64,000 nt of DNA from Oscheius tipulae (Eukaryota; Nematoda; Chromadorea; Rhabditida; Rhabditidae), in contig JASJZH010000004.1 of NCBI GenBank assembly GCA_037178975.1, positions 1,488,001-1,552,000 on the forward strand, in the 5' to 3' direction. Both the position numbers and the translations under genes were made by a program. Every line of letters begins with the position of its first letter. Position 1 is the stretch's first letter. Positions 35,859 through 46,330 of this stretch are shown piece by piece. The notes under the pieces were generated by a model that ran no database searches, was not told where the DNA came from, and saw nothing but the letters and a program-made list of their open reading frames with translations.

Positions 35859-38800
35859 CTATTTGGTGACCAAAATGGACTTGTCGTGGCCGTCCAGTAG
35901 ACGGAAAACGATAAAAAGGAGCAGGGTGCCGAGAAGATCGCCCAGGGCGGCCAAGTATGGGATCGCGGCGTTGTCGGGGTCGATGCTTGAGCTCCACATC
36001 CACGCGACGAGCAGTTGACAAACATAGAGCAGGACCAGAACCTGAAGAGCAGGCCTATTTTTTTCGGAAAACAACTCAGGTACTGTTCCTAAGTCACAAC
36101 AGAAAAAGACTGAAAATTTCTGCGGCCGGGTTAGGGAGTAATTACGTGCGCGAACAATTGAAAAACATTATTTCCGATACATAAAAATAAGTCGTGTCTG
36201 CAACGAAAGAACTTCAACATTTTTTTGCTCAGAATGGGGTGGTTCTCAGTATTTTTCTGCTAAAAATGATGCGCATGATACAGCAGGCTTTAGTGTTACT
36301 TTTGCCAGCAAAAATAACACACCTGTAGGACAGCAGCCATCAAGTAGAGACTCGTGAACAGGGCTCCGTGTGGCGGTGTGACAGTGCCGAAGTGTAGGAC
36401 CCGAATGAACCAGTTGAAGACGATATGGCCTGGTACGACGAGAAAGAGGAGAACACGAGCTGATCGCGAGTCCCAATCTGGAATTTCTCATGCTCTTCCC
36501 GCTTTAGCACCACAGACCTTTGCTAAAGAATGCTCTTTTAAAGCTGACAAATCGCTGAACCATCCAGCCGTGCGGCAACTCGCCGACAACGCCGTTCTGA
36601 TGAAAGAAAGTCCCGAGACGACTGGCTTGAACCGCGGCCAGATTTCCTCCAACTCCTGGAAGATTTTTGTTTAAAAATTGTGATATAAAAAGACGCACCA
36701 TTAATGACGGGCTGGAAGATGGCAATGTTGGGGTACTGCTTGATGGCATTCTCGAGAATGAAGCCACCGCCGCTGCTGATCAGCATCGAGGTGATGACGG
36801 GCAGCCAGCCGTTTGCCATTACCTGAAAAATGCGGTTATAAGGATGCTTACATCGATGAAATTGAACAATTTTATAGGAGGCCACAACTGTTAAGGTCGT
36901 GTAATCACAGTTAGACAGACGATTGTGGCTACATCTGTTAAAGGGATAGTGACATTGCGGGTGTATGGATGTTTCAGAAACACTGTTCTTCTCGCCTTTT
37001 TCTTATTTTTTACATTTTTCTATTTCTTGGGTAGTTTTCGATTAAACACGCTTAGGAGTCATGAAATTGTGTGTAAAAAACCGGAAAATGCAAAAGATTG
37101 ATTTTCAGGAGAGTTCATCGCGGGACCCAACTACAAAAGTCGTGCCCGGGGATACCCATACACCGGCAATGTCCTTTAATTAACATAGCCTGTGGCTTCA
37201 GTTCTGGCCACAACTGTTAGTACAAAAATGTAAAACCGACGAACCTCCTTAGTTCCCTCGTCTCTCTTGGCAAAAGCCGCCCACAGCGGCGCTATACAGA
37301 CGAAGACAATGATAATGAAGAGATTAAGCCACGATTCCGAGTTGTGTGCCTCCAGGAAAATGCTGCCAAAGAAGGCTAAGACTCCCAGCGTTGTTAGGTC
37401 ACCTAAATTGTGTATTTTACCATTAAAAAAAATATGGCTAAAATCACCTAAAGAGGCAGCAATGGGGGTGGCGACGTTGTCCGGATTAATATTGTATTTT
37501 CGGCTGAAGAGAATGACTCCGGACATTAGTAGGCTCAAAATGAGGGAGGCGCTGCAGGCTGTGGTGAGACTGGAGGCACAGAGAAGAGCAGCATGAGACC
37601 AATCGACCTGAAACTTAAGATTTGAGGCGGGTTAGGACGATCTTCGGGGAAAGTAGGATCACACCACAACATTTAAATTTTTGAAGAAAATCTTGTGTCC
37701 AAATTGTTTTCGAAACAAACTGGCAGTGAAAAACTTATGGCTATTGGGAAATAAATTGACAGAAGTTTCCTTTCTTCAATCAATTTCAGCTATCCAAACG
37801 GTCAATAGTTACCCAGTTTTCCATGTCCAGTTTAAATCTCCCGCTTTTCAAAAAACACAACAAAAACCAACCTGTCCCTGCGGTATCCACGCCAAGCAGA
37901 TGGCAAATGCCGATGCCAGAAAGGCCACAACAGTTGCCTGGACCTGGATCAGGGCTAAATTGGCCGTGATGACTTCTCTCCTCTGCTTCGGCGAGTCCAG
38001 ATGGCCGAGATTCGACAAGGTTGAGAGACGACTGGCCAGCGTCATCTCGAGATTTCCTTTCAAGCCGAGCAGAGCGGGGACGAGGATGAAAATTTCGGGG
38101 ACTTCTTTGAACAGACGCCAGCTTTGTACGAGGTCGAGCACGAGACCGGCAAAAACCATCCCCAGGCCTGCTATGGCAAACGGGAAAACCACCTGGAAGT
38201 TCGTGTTTTTCACTTTTTAAAGACTTGTAGGTGAAAGCTGTGCACAACAACGTGTTCCAACAGCTGTGACCACAACTGAAGCCACAGCCTATTCTGCCTA
38301 ACATCTGTGGCCTCAACGGCGCAACGTTTGTCTAACTGTGGGCCACAATGACGTGACCTAACAGTTGTGGCCACAACCAACTATCAGCTGTCTAACTTTT
38401 TGTCTTTCTAAAAGAGCCCACAACAGTTATTTTCCAAAAAAAAAGAAACTTATTAACAACGAACCTGGAAGAAAAGCACATAGCTGGACTCGGCCGGCGC
38501 GACGCCATTCTCCATGAGCTGACTGTCGGGTAGACGGTGCGCCGCCGCCTTCAGATGCGTGTTTGGGCCTCTGAAATGACTGTATCTGGACAATGGATTT
38601 GAAAACTTTTGGATGGTCGAGAGACCTATTTTGAAGGGGAAGAGGTGCATAGTCAATTTATGAGCGACTGTCCTGCAGAAAAACAAGCACTAGGGGAGGC
38701 TGATAAGGTGCAGGACCTCGAAATAAACAAACTGCTGTGATACTTTTTGCTTCAGCTGCTTTCGAGCCTCCGGTAAAAAAACAAACAAAACAGAGAATGT

Positions 38801-39024
38801 TTTCCGACCCAAGTTATTATTCCGGCTAGTAAAAGACCATAAATCTAGTAGCCAAAGGGGGGGGGGCGTAAAAGTAGTCAATAAAAATTAAAAACCCACA
38901 GTTTAGACGGTGAGGCGAGGGTCCCGCTCTCCAAGTTAGCTCCCATCTCGTTCAGTCGATTTAGGCCGTGCTCGAGGGTCTGGCTATGAATGTCCGTCGC
39001 CGCCGCCTCTCGCCCGTCGCCCAT
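35859..39024 (-). CDS. SLC41A: SLC41-family magnesium transporter (two MgtE-like domains)
   Basis: SLC41 proteins move Mg2+ across membranes, SLC41A1 acting as a Na+-coupled Mg2+ exporter. Nine exons on the minus strand keep phase: 38900-39024, 38465-38570, 37872-38192, 37448-37607, 37245-37402, 36699-36822, 36518-36655, 36323-36477, 35859-36041 (489 residues; human SLC41A1 is 513). A hydrophilic N terminus is followed by two homologous membrane halves. The first holds [20 protein letters not shown] and [20 protein letters not shown]. The second holds [20 protein letters not shown] and [20 protein letters not shown]. The paired GN...SR and DN...P...LGD signatures are the MgtE ion-pathway motifs. 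Which paralogue (A1, A2 or A3) cannot be told. Introns carry copies of the CACAAC-type repeat. Confidence 0.95.
36880..36955. repeat. Dispersed CACAAC/TAACTGT repeat copy in an SLC41 intron
   Basis: GGCCACAACTGTTAAGGTCG followed by AATCACAGTTAGACAGACG shows the shared motif, with a degenerate inverted partner. A second copy at 37185-37220 lies in the same intron. Confidence 0.75.
37075..37160. mobile_element. Fragment of a fold-back element arm
   Basis: GAAAATGCAAAAGATTGATTTTCAGG followed by TTCATCGCGGGACCC resembles the inner arm of the elements at 10240-11025 and 45940-46330 (AAAAATGCAAAAGATTGATT, then TTCGTTGCGGGACC). Only one arm is visible here. Confidence 0.6.
38240..38400. repeat. Dispersed CACAAC/TAACTGT repeat cluster in SLC41 intron 2
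   Basis: Several pieces occur together: CAGCTGTGACCACAACTGAA, TCTGCCTAACATCTGTGGCC, GTCTAACTGTGGGCCACAAT, and ACGTGACCTAACAGTTGTGG. This is the densest copy of the family in the window. Confidence 0.8.
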
Positions 39025-39204
39025 TCTCGGCTCTTCAAAAACAAACAATTGAACTTTTTTCTGACACTAAATGCGATGAAATAGGCATGGTTACGAACCA
39101 GTTTACATAGAACAAAATCAACGAATAAGGCCAAAAAACTTTATATTAGCTCTACTCGTTCAAAAGGACTTCAGAAAAAAAGGGGGGTAAAAACAATAAC
39201 AATT

Positions 39205-40623
39205 TTAGTGACGACTTTTCTTCTTCGTCTCCTCGGCAGGCTTCGGGTTGAAGAAGCCTTCCTTGTCGGCTGGCTCGATGTTGTTTTCTCTGGCGAACTG
39301 AACGAGATCCCTCTTCATAGCGTAGGCATCCTCACCGTCCGCGTAGTATCTGAAAATTCGCCTCATTTTGACAAAAGTTGATAGACTGAAAGGGAAACTA
39401 TGTCTGGTCTCTGAGCAAACAGTAAGAGGACAGCTTCATGCCACGTAATGCGACTATTTTCTTTTTACATTAGGTAGGCTTTTATGTAGCACCGATTCTT
39501 TTGAAGACCTGTTGTGTCTCTCAGTCTGAAACCTGCTCGCTGGGGGCGCAGCCCCACCATAGTGCACTGGACTATGAATCGGAGCAACCTGGGTTCAATC
39601 TTCATTGATGTTTTTCGGATTTCCAAAGGAGCGGCCGCGCCGTCTATACTTAACGGAAAAGTTACTCAATCCGGACCAGTATGGTCCGATTTTCCGAGGT
39701 GACCTGAGATTCTTTTGAGAAGTAAAAAAAAATGACTTTGTTCCATATGAGAAGGAAGAAACTACTAAAGCTTGTGACAATTAAAAAAAAACACTACCAT
39801 GAATGTTTACTTTTATGTGAACGCTAAAACATTGGGGGAAACTAGATGATCTACTGTTTGTTTTCAGTCATAATTTGTCCAGAGATCTAAACTGTAAGTC
39901 GGTAAAATGTTCTGGAAGAATAAGGAGCTCTAATATCTTAGGACACAAAATACGACGTGTGAAAAGCATCCTTCGATTGTTTTTTGTCTTTTGTTGCAAT
40001 GAATGACAAAGAAATATGGCTGGAAAGAACCCTAAATGCACCAGGACCCCTTTCCCGCCTCAATTACATGTCTTGTCACAGCCCATTGGGCTCTATTGAC
40101 CCGGATCACCCCAATTTTACAGCATTCACAAAAAAACAAGATAAATAGAACCCACTTGGCTTCAACATCATCGACCTGGAACTTGAGCGAGTTCTGGTAG
40201 AGATTCAGGGCGGCTCGGTTGCTCACACGAACGTGCAGACTGACGTAGCGGCTGTTGAAGGTCTCGATCATGGCCCTGGCGGTCTGATCCATGAGTTTCT
40301 GGGCCAGCCCAAGGCGACGATAGCTTCTCTTGACGGCCAAGGAGGTAATGTGTCCGTGGGGCTCCTCCTCCGGGTCCTCCTCCATCTTGGCAAGCACGTA
40401 GCCCACCACGTTGCCCTAAATATGGGTTTTTGGGAGAGTGACAGGGAATCTGTCAAAATAAAGAAAGTGGACTTACCTTGTGATCCTCGGCCACGTAGCT
40501 GAGCTGAGGCCAGCTCAAGGCGTGATAGAAGTAGTATTTCATCTGGTAGTTCTCCGGCAGACACATCAGATTAGCATGCTGAGTGTTTATGAGATCTTCC
40601 GGCCGGGCACAGCGGATATTCAT
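39205..40623 (-). CDS. NAA10: N-alpha-acetyltransferase 10, NatA catalytic subunit
   Basis: NAA10 with NAA15 forms NatA, which acetylates N-terminal Ser, Ala, Thr, Cys, Val or Gly residues of nascent proteins on the ribosome. Exons on the minus strand: 40477-40623, 40156-40415, 39205-39349, in phase (183 residues). The GNAT fold is complete. It begins [20 protein letters not shown] followed by [20 protein letters not shown], continues with [20 protein letters not shown] (acetyl-CoA loop RRLGLA), then [20 protein letters not shown], and [20 protein letters not shown]. The C-terminal tail is short and ends in a lysine-rich KKKSRH. The protein is shorter than human NAA10 (235) only in this variable tail. 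A TTTCCAG acceptor sits one base before the start codon. The stop is 180 bp upstream of the SLC41 start on the same strand. Confidence 0.97.
39541..39610 (+). pseudogene. tRNA-Gln-like remnant in NAA10 intron 2
   Basis: GCACTGGACTATGAATCGGA followed by GCAACCTGGGTTCAATC resembles the anticodon arm, variable region and T-arm of tRNA-Gln (GGACTTTGAATCC, then GTTCAAATC). The anticodon triplet position reads ATG instead of TTG or CTG. The acceptor stem does not close, because GGGGGCG upstream and TTCATTGATG downstream do not pair. It is probably a tRNA pseudogene or the head of a tRNA-derived SINE. Confidence 0.4.
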
Positions 40624-42655
40624 CCTGGAAATGTGATTTTTTGATAGAGAAATGAGGGATACTGAGGAATATGAGGCTTTTACATGAAAAAATGGGGATA
40701 ATAAGTTTCCAATTGAAAGGACGACTTTTTTTCGTTTATTCACGATTGCTTCGAAAAATTTATGAGAAGAACAAGAAAATAAAGTAAAAAAAATAAAATC
40801 TGGGGTCATATGCTCGCTGAGAATAGCATGAAAACTGGTTTTGGAGGCGGACAATCTATAAAGAGTCGATTAGGGATGCGATTCATGCTATATTTGGAAG
40901 GTATACTCTTGTTTTGTTGCATAATCTACTAGAACAGCAGTCTATGACTGAAAATGAGATGGGAAAAGTAGAAAAACAGTGAGGATTGAATTATGTGGCT
41001 GTATATCGATTGTTCTAGTCCCGAAATGAAGGCAAATAAAGGTTCTTTTTATACCTTAGAATAGATAGAAGAGAGCTTGGGAAAGAAGAGAAGACAATAC
41101 GCCAGTAGTTTTACTTAAAAACAAAATCGGTAATACTTCGGCAGGCAACACGCATCATTCGAATTTTTTCGCGCGCAATTTCGTTCTTTGGCGCGGATTC
41201 AATTTTTCTTTTTTTCAAGCTTTTCCCAGTTTTATCGCTCACAGACGAAGAAAAGTTGCGTTCGGATAGGATCCTCAAATTCTCTACAGAACTGGAAGAG
41301 AGACGGGTCTTGACAAGCCATAGTGACTGAAAAACGTGACTATCACTTCCTACAGATTTCAGACTTTCAGAGCAGTCCTTTTTTCTTTCTTGTATGCACA
41401 AACCTCAGTTTCCTGTTTTGAAACGTAGTTTTACGGATAAACGGCAGAAATGACCGAGAATATACGGAAAAATAGCTGAAATGAGCTACAAAACTGGGAA
41501 AAAGCTTGAAAAAAAAAAGAAAAATTGAATCCGCGCCATAAACGAAATTGCGCGCGAAAAAATTCGAATGATGCGTGTTGCCTGCCGAAGTATTACCACA
41601 AAATCGATCAAGCTTTTACCGGTTTTCTTCAGTATCAATACAAATCGTTCCATCTCCAGATCTGTGGGATATATTTACAGGTTTCCTTCTTTCTAAACCC
41701 TTCAAAAATACCAAGAAACAACCAAAATATAGCAGTTGTCCGCAGTGATTCCAGAGACGCCCTTTATTTGCACTTCCTATCATCGCCAAGTAGTTTCGAG
41801 CTGCCTAAATCAGCTTTTCTGACCTGTTCCTCCTTCAAAAAATGATTATAACTATAAGAAACATGTTATGGTGAACATCCTGTCTGCAGTCGTGATTCTA
41901 TACCTTTTAGGATGATCTTTCGATCCCTCATATATCTTTCAAGTATTTTCCAAGCTGATTTTTCGATTTGTCTATATAAAATCCAGCAAAAAAAAACTAT
42001 GAACACGATAAAAACGCAGCTGAAGCCGTGAGAAAATCCAAGAAATCTTTGAAAGTTGGCGCCCTTCCAATACTAGCAACCGTCTCGCTGGTCGGCAGTC
42101 CGCTTTAGCATGGCGCCCTATGGTTGGCGGCTGTTCGGCAGCCCGCGTCAATTTTTTTTCGAACTCCGGTTTTTGAATCCCCCCTACTTTCTCCTTTTCT
42201 CTACCTGTTTCTCTCTATTTTTGGTCAGTTCTTCGATGAAAAGTAATTGCAATCGATTGCTGGAAGCATATAGGCGACAACCATAGGTGGGATTAGTCGT
42301 AAAATTACTTTAGAACGCTATTTCGAATTTTTGCGTCTGTTTACATCTCCCAATTAATTTTTCTTCTCGCTAGATATCGATTTTAGCATTGTCTCTAGGT
42401 CGATTAGAAAGCTTTTCTAAGGTTAAACCCTGCCTGTTTCGATAAATTTTTTGGTGTTTCGAAAATGTTGCGAAGAATGTTGAAAATTGATTTTTTTTAA
42501 CTGTTGTTTAGGTGGATTAGAAACTTTTGCCTCGGATTAAGATTGCTACACGTAGAAGTAGCCCTAGTTTGGTTTTGGCCTAAATCGATTGTTTTTTCCT
42601 CGCCTACTTTTTATCGAATTTCCAACACGAGCCTGTTCCAGAACTCATCACAGAC
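40624..42655. other. Intergenic region between NAA10 and the nucleolin-like gene
   Basis: These two genes diverge, so this region should hold both promoters. No gene is supported. A fold-back element occupies about 41118-41605. The part next to the nucleolin-like gene (42000-42650) contains short G/C-rich patches and several potential acceptors. Confidence 0.5.
41118..41605. mobile_element. Fold-back (inverted repeat) element, about 0.48 kb
   Basis: The left arm (about 41130-41222) reads GGTAATACTTCGGCAGGCAA, then CACGCATCATTCGAATTTTT and CGCGCGCAATTTCGTT. The right arm (about 41504-41597) is its near-perfect reverse complement (AACGAAATTGCGCGCGAAAA, then AATTCGAATGATGCGTGTTG and CCTGCCGAAGTATTACC). 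The unique centre of about 280 bp has no coding features. It is a non-autonomous fold-back or MITE-like element. Confidence 0.85.
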
Positions 42656-45453
42656 ATGGGATTCGACGGGCCATCAAGTAGAGGACGCTCCCCGTTCCGC
42701 GGAGGCGGCGGCGGAGGATTCCGTGGCGGCCGAGGAGGTAGCAGTCCCGGCGGTTTCCGTGGAGGTAGCAGTCCCGGTGGATTCCGTGGAGGAAGAGGCG
42801 GCAGTCCAGGAGGTTTCCGTGGTCGAGGAGGCAGCAGCCCAGGAGGTTTCCGTGGCGGGAGAGGAGGCGGCGGCGACGTTTCCTTCGGCCAAAGGAAGGA
42901 CTTCAGTCCCAGAGGAGGACGTGGTTCGTTGCCCTTCTATGAGAGTTTATGGATGACTTCTTAGGCGGCTTCACGCCGCGAGGAGACCGTGGTGGATTCC
43001 GTGGACGCGGAGGAGATCGTGACGGCTTCAGAGGACGTGGAGGTGATCGCGGCGGATTCCGTGGCGGCCGAGGCGGTGATCGTGGTGGCAGCTTCACGCC
43101 CAGAGGCGGACGTGGTGGTGGATTCAAGGCACCCTACAGTGAGAAGAAGAGGCAGTTTGATGATGAGGAAGATGACGGTGAGTGCTTGGAACTTCACTAC
43201 CAATAGCTAATCTCTCGTCTTTCAGAGGAGAACCAGATCCCCGTGAAGAAGGCCAAGTCTGCCCCGAACACGCCGGCCAACGGCAAGCAGAAGAAGCGCT
43301 ACGAGGACGACGACGATGAGGAAGAGGAGGAGACCGTCCCCGCCCCGAAATCTGCCACCAAGAAGGGCGCCACGCCCAAGAAGCCCGTTGCTCCGGAACC
43401 CGAATCTGACGATGAGGAAGAAGAGGATGAGGATGAGGAAATCGACGAGGATGAAGAGGAGGACGAAGAAGAAGAAGAGGTTCCGGTCAAAGCCACTCCT
43501 GCCAAGAAGGCTCCTGTCAAGGCCACTGCTCCCGCTGTCGAGGAGGAAAGCGATGATGATGAGGACGATGACGACGAGGATGAGGCTGAAGACGAGGAGG
43601 ATGAAGGAGACGACGAGGATGAAGGAGACGGCGATGAGGATGAAGAAGAGGACGAGGAGGTCGTCGAGCCCGTCAAGAAGACTGCTCTGACTCCTGGCAA
43701 GAAGGTCGACATCGCTGCAGCTTCTACTCCTGTCACTTCCGTTAGTTTTATCTTCAAATTGCCGCTAATTGGCGTTTTTAGACCAAGAAAGCCCCCGCTA
43801 CTCCCCACCCGAAGACCGGAGTCGTCACCAAGCCTCAGCTGAACTTCGAGGAGAGCGACGACGAGGAGGATGAGGAAGACGAGGAGGCTGAAGATGAGGA
43901 CGAGGAGGAAGAAGATGAGGAGGAGGCTGAAGATGAGGACGAGGAGGAAGAAGAAGAGGAGGAGGTGGCTGTCAAGCCCGCCGTCAATGGAAAGAAGGCT
44001 CCGGTCCCGGTTCAGCAGAAGGGTACCAAGAGGAAGGCCGAGGATGAAGCTCCTTCGGGCAAGCAGGCCAAAGTAGAGGGCAATGCCGTCGTCGCCGAGG
44101 AACATCAGCGTCGTCTTGACCGCGATCGTCGCAGTCTCTTCGTCAAGGGCTTCCCCAAAGCCACTAAGGAGCGCGACCTTCTCGCTCTGAGCAACGACAT
44201 CGAATCTGTGCGTCATCGCTTCCACAGCTCATTTGCCTGGATCATCTTCCGCACGGAGGCTGCCTGTGAAAAGGCCTTCGCCCAACTGAAGAACAAGAAA
44301 ATGGGCGACAAGAAGCTGTTCGTCGATCGCTGCGGTGATAAATCTACCACAACTGATAGTTCTAAAGGTGATTTTTGTCCTCCTGCCCGCTTACTTTTAT
44401 TGTTTTAGAAGTACGCAACGAATCCCCGATCAACCCCCTCGAGCTCATGATCAGCGGTCTGGGCAAGACTGTGAAGAGCACCGACGTCAAGTCTGTCTTT
44501 CCCAAGGCCGTCGATCTCCAGTTCCACGAAAACCATGTCACTGGCCAAAAGTAGTTTTGTTTTAGTTTCATGTCATAATTCTCATTTTTAGGCGCGTCTT
44601 CGTTAAATTCTCTACGGAGGAAGATGCCGCGGCCGCTTTCAAGAAGGGCAAGAGTCTGAAGCTGGGCGGAGCCAGCGTGGACGTCTTCTACGCCAGAATT
44701 GTGGACAAGAAAGCCAAACTCGATATGGCCAAGGTGAGATTGCTTTTCCAATAGAAAAGTAACCACCAAACGGACGGGCCTGGCTCTAATTGACCTCGTA
44801 CTCTTCGTAATGCAATCCAAATTTGCGTTAAATGGGTCTGCTAGATGAGTCTACCGAATTGAAAAAGTCATCTGTTCTGTAGCCTTCCGCTGCCCATAGA
44901 CTTGTCTGCGGCACATATAAGCATGTTGAGCGCACTTTCTGACCAAGTGAAGTTATGCAGTTTGCTATACCCAGATATGCAAAATTAGCAGCCATAAACC
45001 AGTGTGTTGTTGTGCGAAAAATATGGAAGCCGTAGCACCTTTTCGGACAATTTTTCCATAGTTGCTCCCAGTCCTGACTCGTCACATCCCCTGTTTGTGG
45101 TCTTTACATATCAGTAAATCGAAAATGAGCCTAGTTTCTGCAGGGTATAATATGTAAAAGTTCGAAAAATGACCCTCCTTCCCCTATAACACTTCTTCTA
45201 GAAAGTGAACCAAAAACTGGCCAAGAAGTCTGCCGCCGCCAACACCAAGAAGCCGGTCGCATCCGATGAGGACGAAGATGACGACGAGTATCCGTCCAGC
45301 GATGAGGGCATCGTCGAGGTTGCCAAGCCGGAGAAGAAGTCTGCTGCTCCAGTGAAGAAGGCTCCAGTCCAGAAGAAGAACAACAAGAAGGCTGCCCCTG
45401 CTCCCTCCTCGTCGGATGATGATGAGGAGGACGATGAGTCCGATGACGAGTAA
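42656..45453 (+). CDS. Nucleolin-like protein: N-terminal RGG domain, acidic/KP region, two RRMs
   Basis: Nucleolin-type proteins bind rRNA and chromatin in the nucleolus. Seven exons join in phase: 42656-42923, 42965-43177, 43226-43740, 43782-44367, 44409-44550, 44592-44733, 45202-45453 (705 residues). Residues 1 to about 155 form a glycine/arginine domain of RGG, FRGG and SPGGF units. Next come long Asp/Glu runs separated by basic TPKK/APAKK-type pieces, as in the nucleolin N terminus. RRM1 reads RSLFVKGFPKATKERDLLAL, with SSFAWIIF as RNP1. RRM2 reads LELMISGLGKTVKSTDVKSV, with KRVFVKFSTEEDAAAAF. The C terminus is again Lys- and Asp/Glu/Ser-rich and ends SDDE. In vertebrate nucleolin the RGG domain is C-terminal and there are four RRMs, so domain order is permuted here. 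A GAR-bearing RRM protein other than nucleolin is an alternative. Confidence 0.82.
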
Positions 45454-45939
45454 TTCTCTCTCCCCCACACTCTTTCATTCGATTTCTTCCTGTATAGTTC
45501 GATTCGATTGTTCTTGTTGCTGCTACTCCTACACCTCGTTATGTTTCTGAACCTCCACACTTGATTGTTACCGTTTTTGTTGAATTTTCCCTTATGAAAT
45601 TTACCACAATTCGAGTGTTTTAGGCCCACAGACAGTCTCTTGTCTGGAGAGACGCAGACAGCGCGCGAGCGGAGGCCGAAGACCATCAAATGATCCTACG
45701 CCTCACGCTCTCCCGATCAAATCGAAATCTACCGCAGTTAGACCCTCTCTACATGATCCAGAAAGCCGCGGCAGTTCTCCTCGTCTCTCTTGAGCCCCCC
45801 ACTGTTTGTCCAGGCCGATGGCTCGGAGCTGGTCACTCCCTTGAGCAATGCTTGCTCTTAAATACTCACTCGTCTTACTTGAAATCTTATCTCTTTTCCC
45901 CTACGGTAAAGACCATTTGGTGGTCATGAAAATGATTGG

Positions 45940-46330
45940 ATAATAACTGATAAGGGCTTATCAAGTACCGTAGGACTCCTTTTTGACTAGAAGTAGGACA
46001 ATTCGGTTTTTGCCTGAAAATCAATCTTTTGCATTTTCGGCGCTTTACACACATTTTTTTTAAATTTTCTAAGTGTGCTCAATCGTTTCGCCGTCAAATT
46101 TCACCCTAGGAACTACTTTCGCAGAAAAAATGCCAAAAAAATGGAGGAAACTGACGAAACGTTGTTTTGATCTTGTACTTTTTTTTTTCACTACTTTTCT
46201 GTAGTAGGCTACTCTAGGGTAAAATATGACGGCGAATCGATTAAGCACATAGAAATCGAAAAAAAAATGCAAAAGATTGATTTTCAGGGAACTTCGTTGC
46301 GGGACCAGTTAAAAAAAAGCCCGCGTTTAC
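45940..46330. mobile_element. Fold-back element related to the one at 10.2-11.0 kb
   Basis: The left arm has CTGAAAATCAATCTTTTGCA, then TGTGCTCAATCGTTTCGCCG and TCAAATTTCACCCTAG. The right arm is the reverse complement: CTAGGGTAAAATATGACGGC, GAATCGATTAAGCACATAG, AATGCAAAAGATTGATTTTC. Arms are about 150 bp. It shares the inner-arm sequence of the element at 10240-11025, so the two belong to one family. Confidence 0.75.

Noticed and set aside
43299-44225. 308-codon minus-strand open frame, Ser/Leu-rich
   Set aside because: It is the antisense of the acidic GAR/Asp-Glu region of the nucleolin-like gene; GAN/GAT repeats produce long antisense Ser/Leu frames. No splice or start context supports it.
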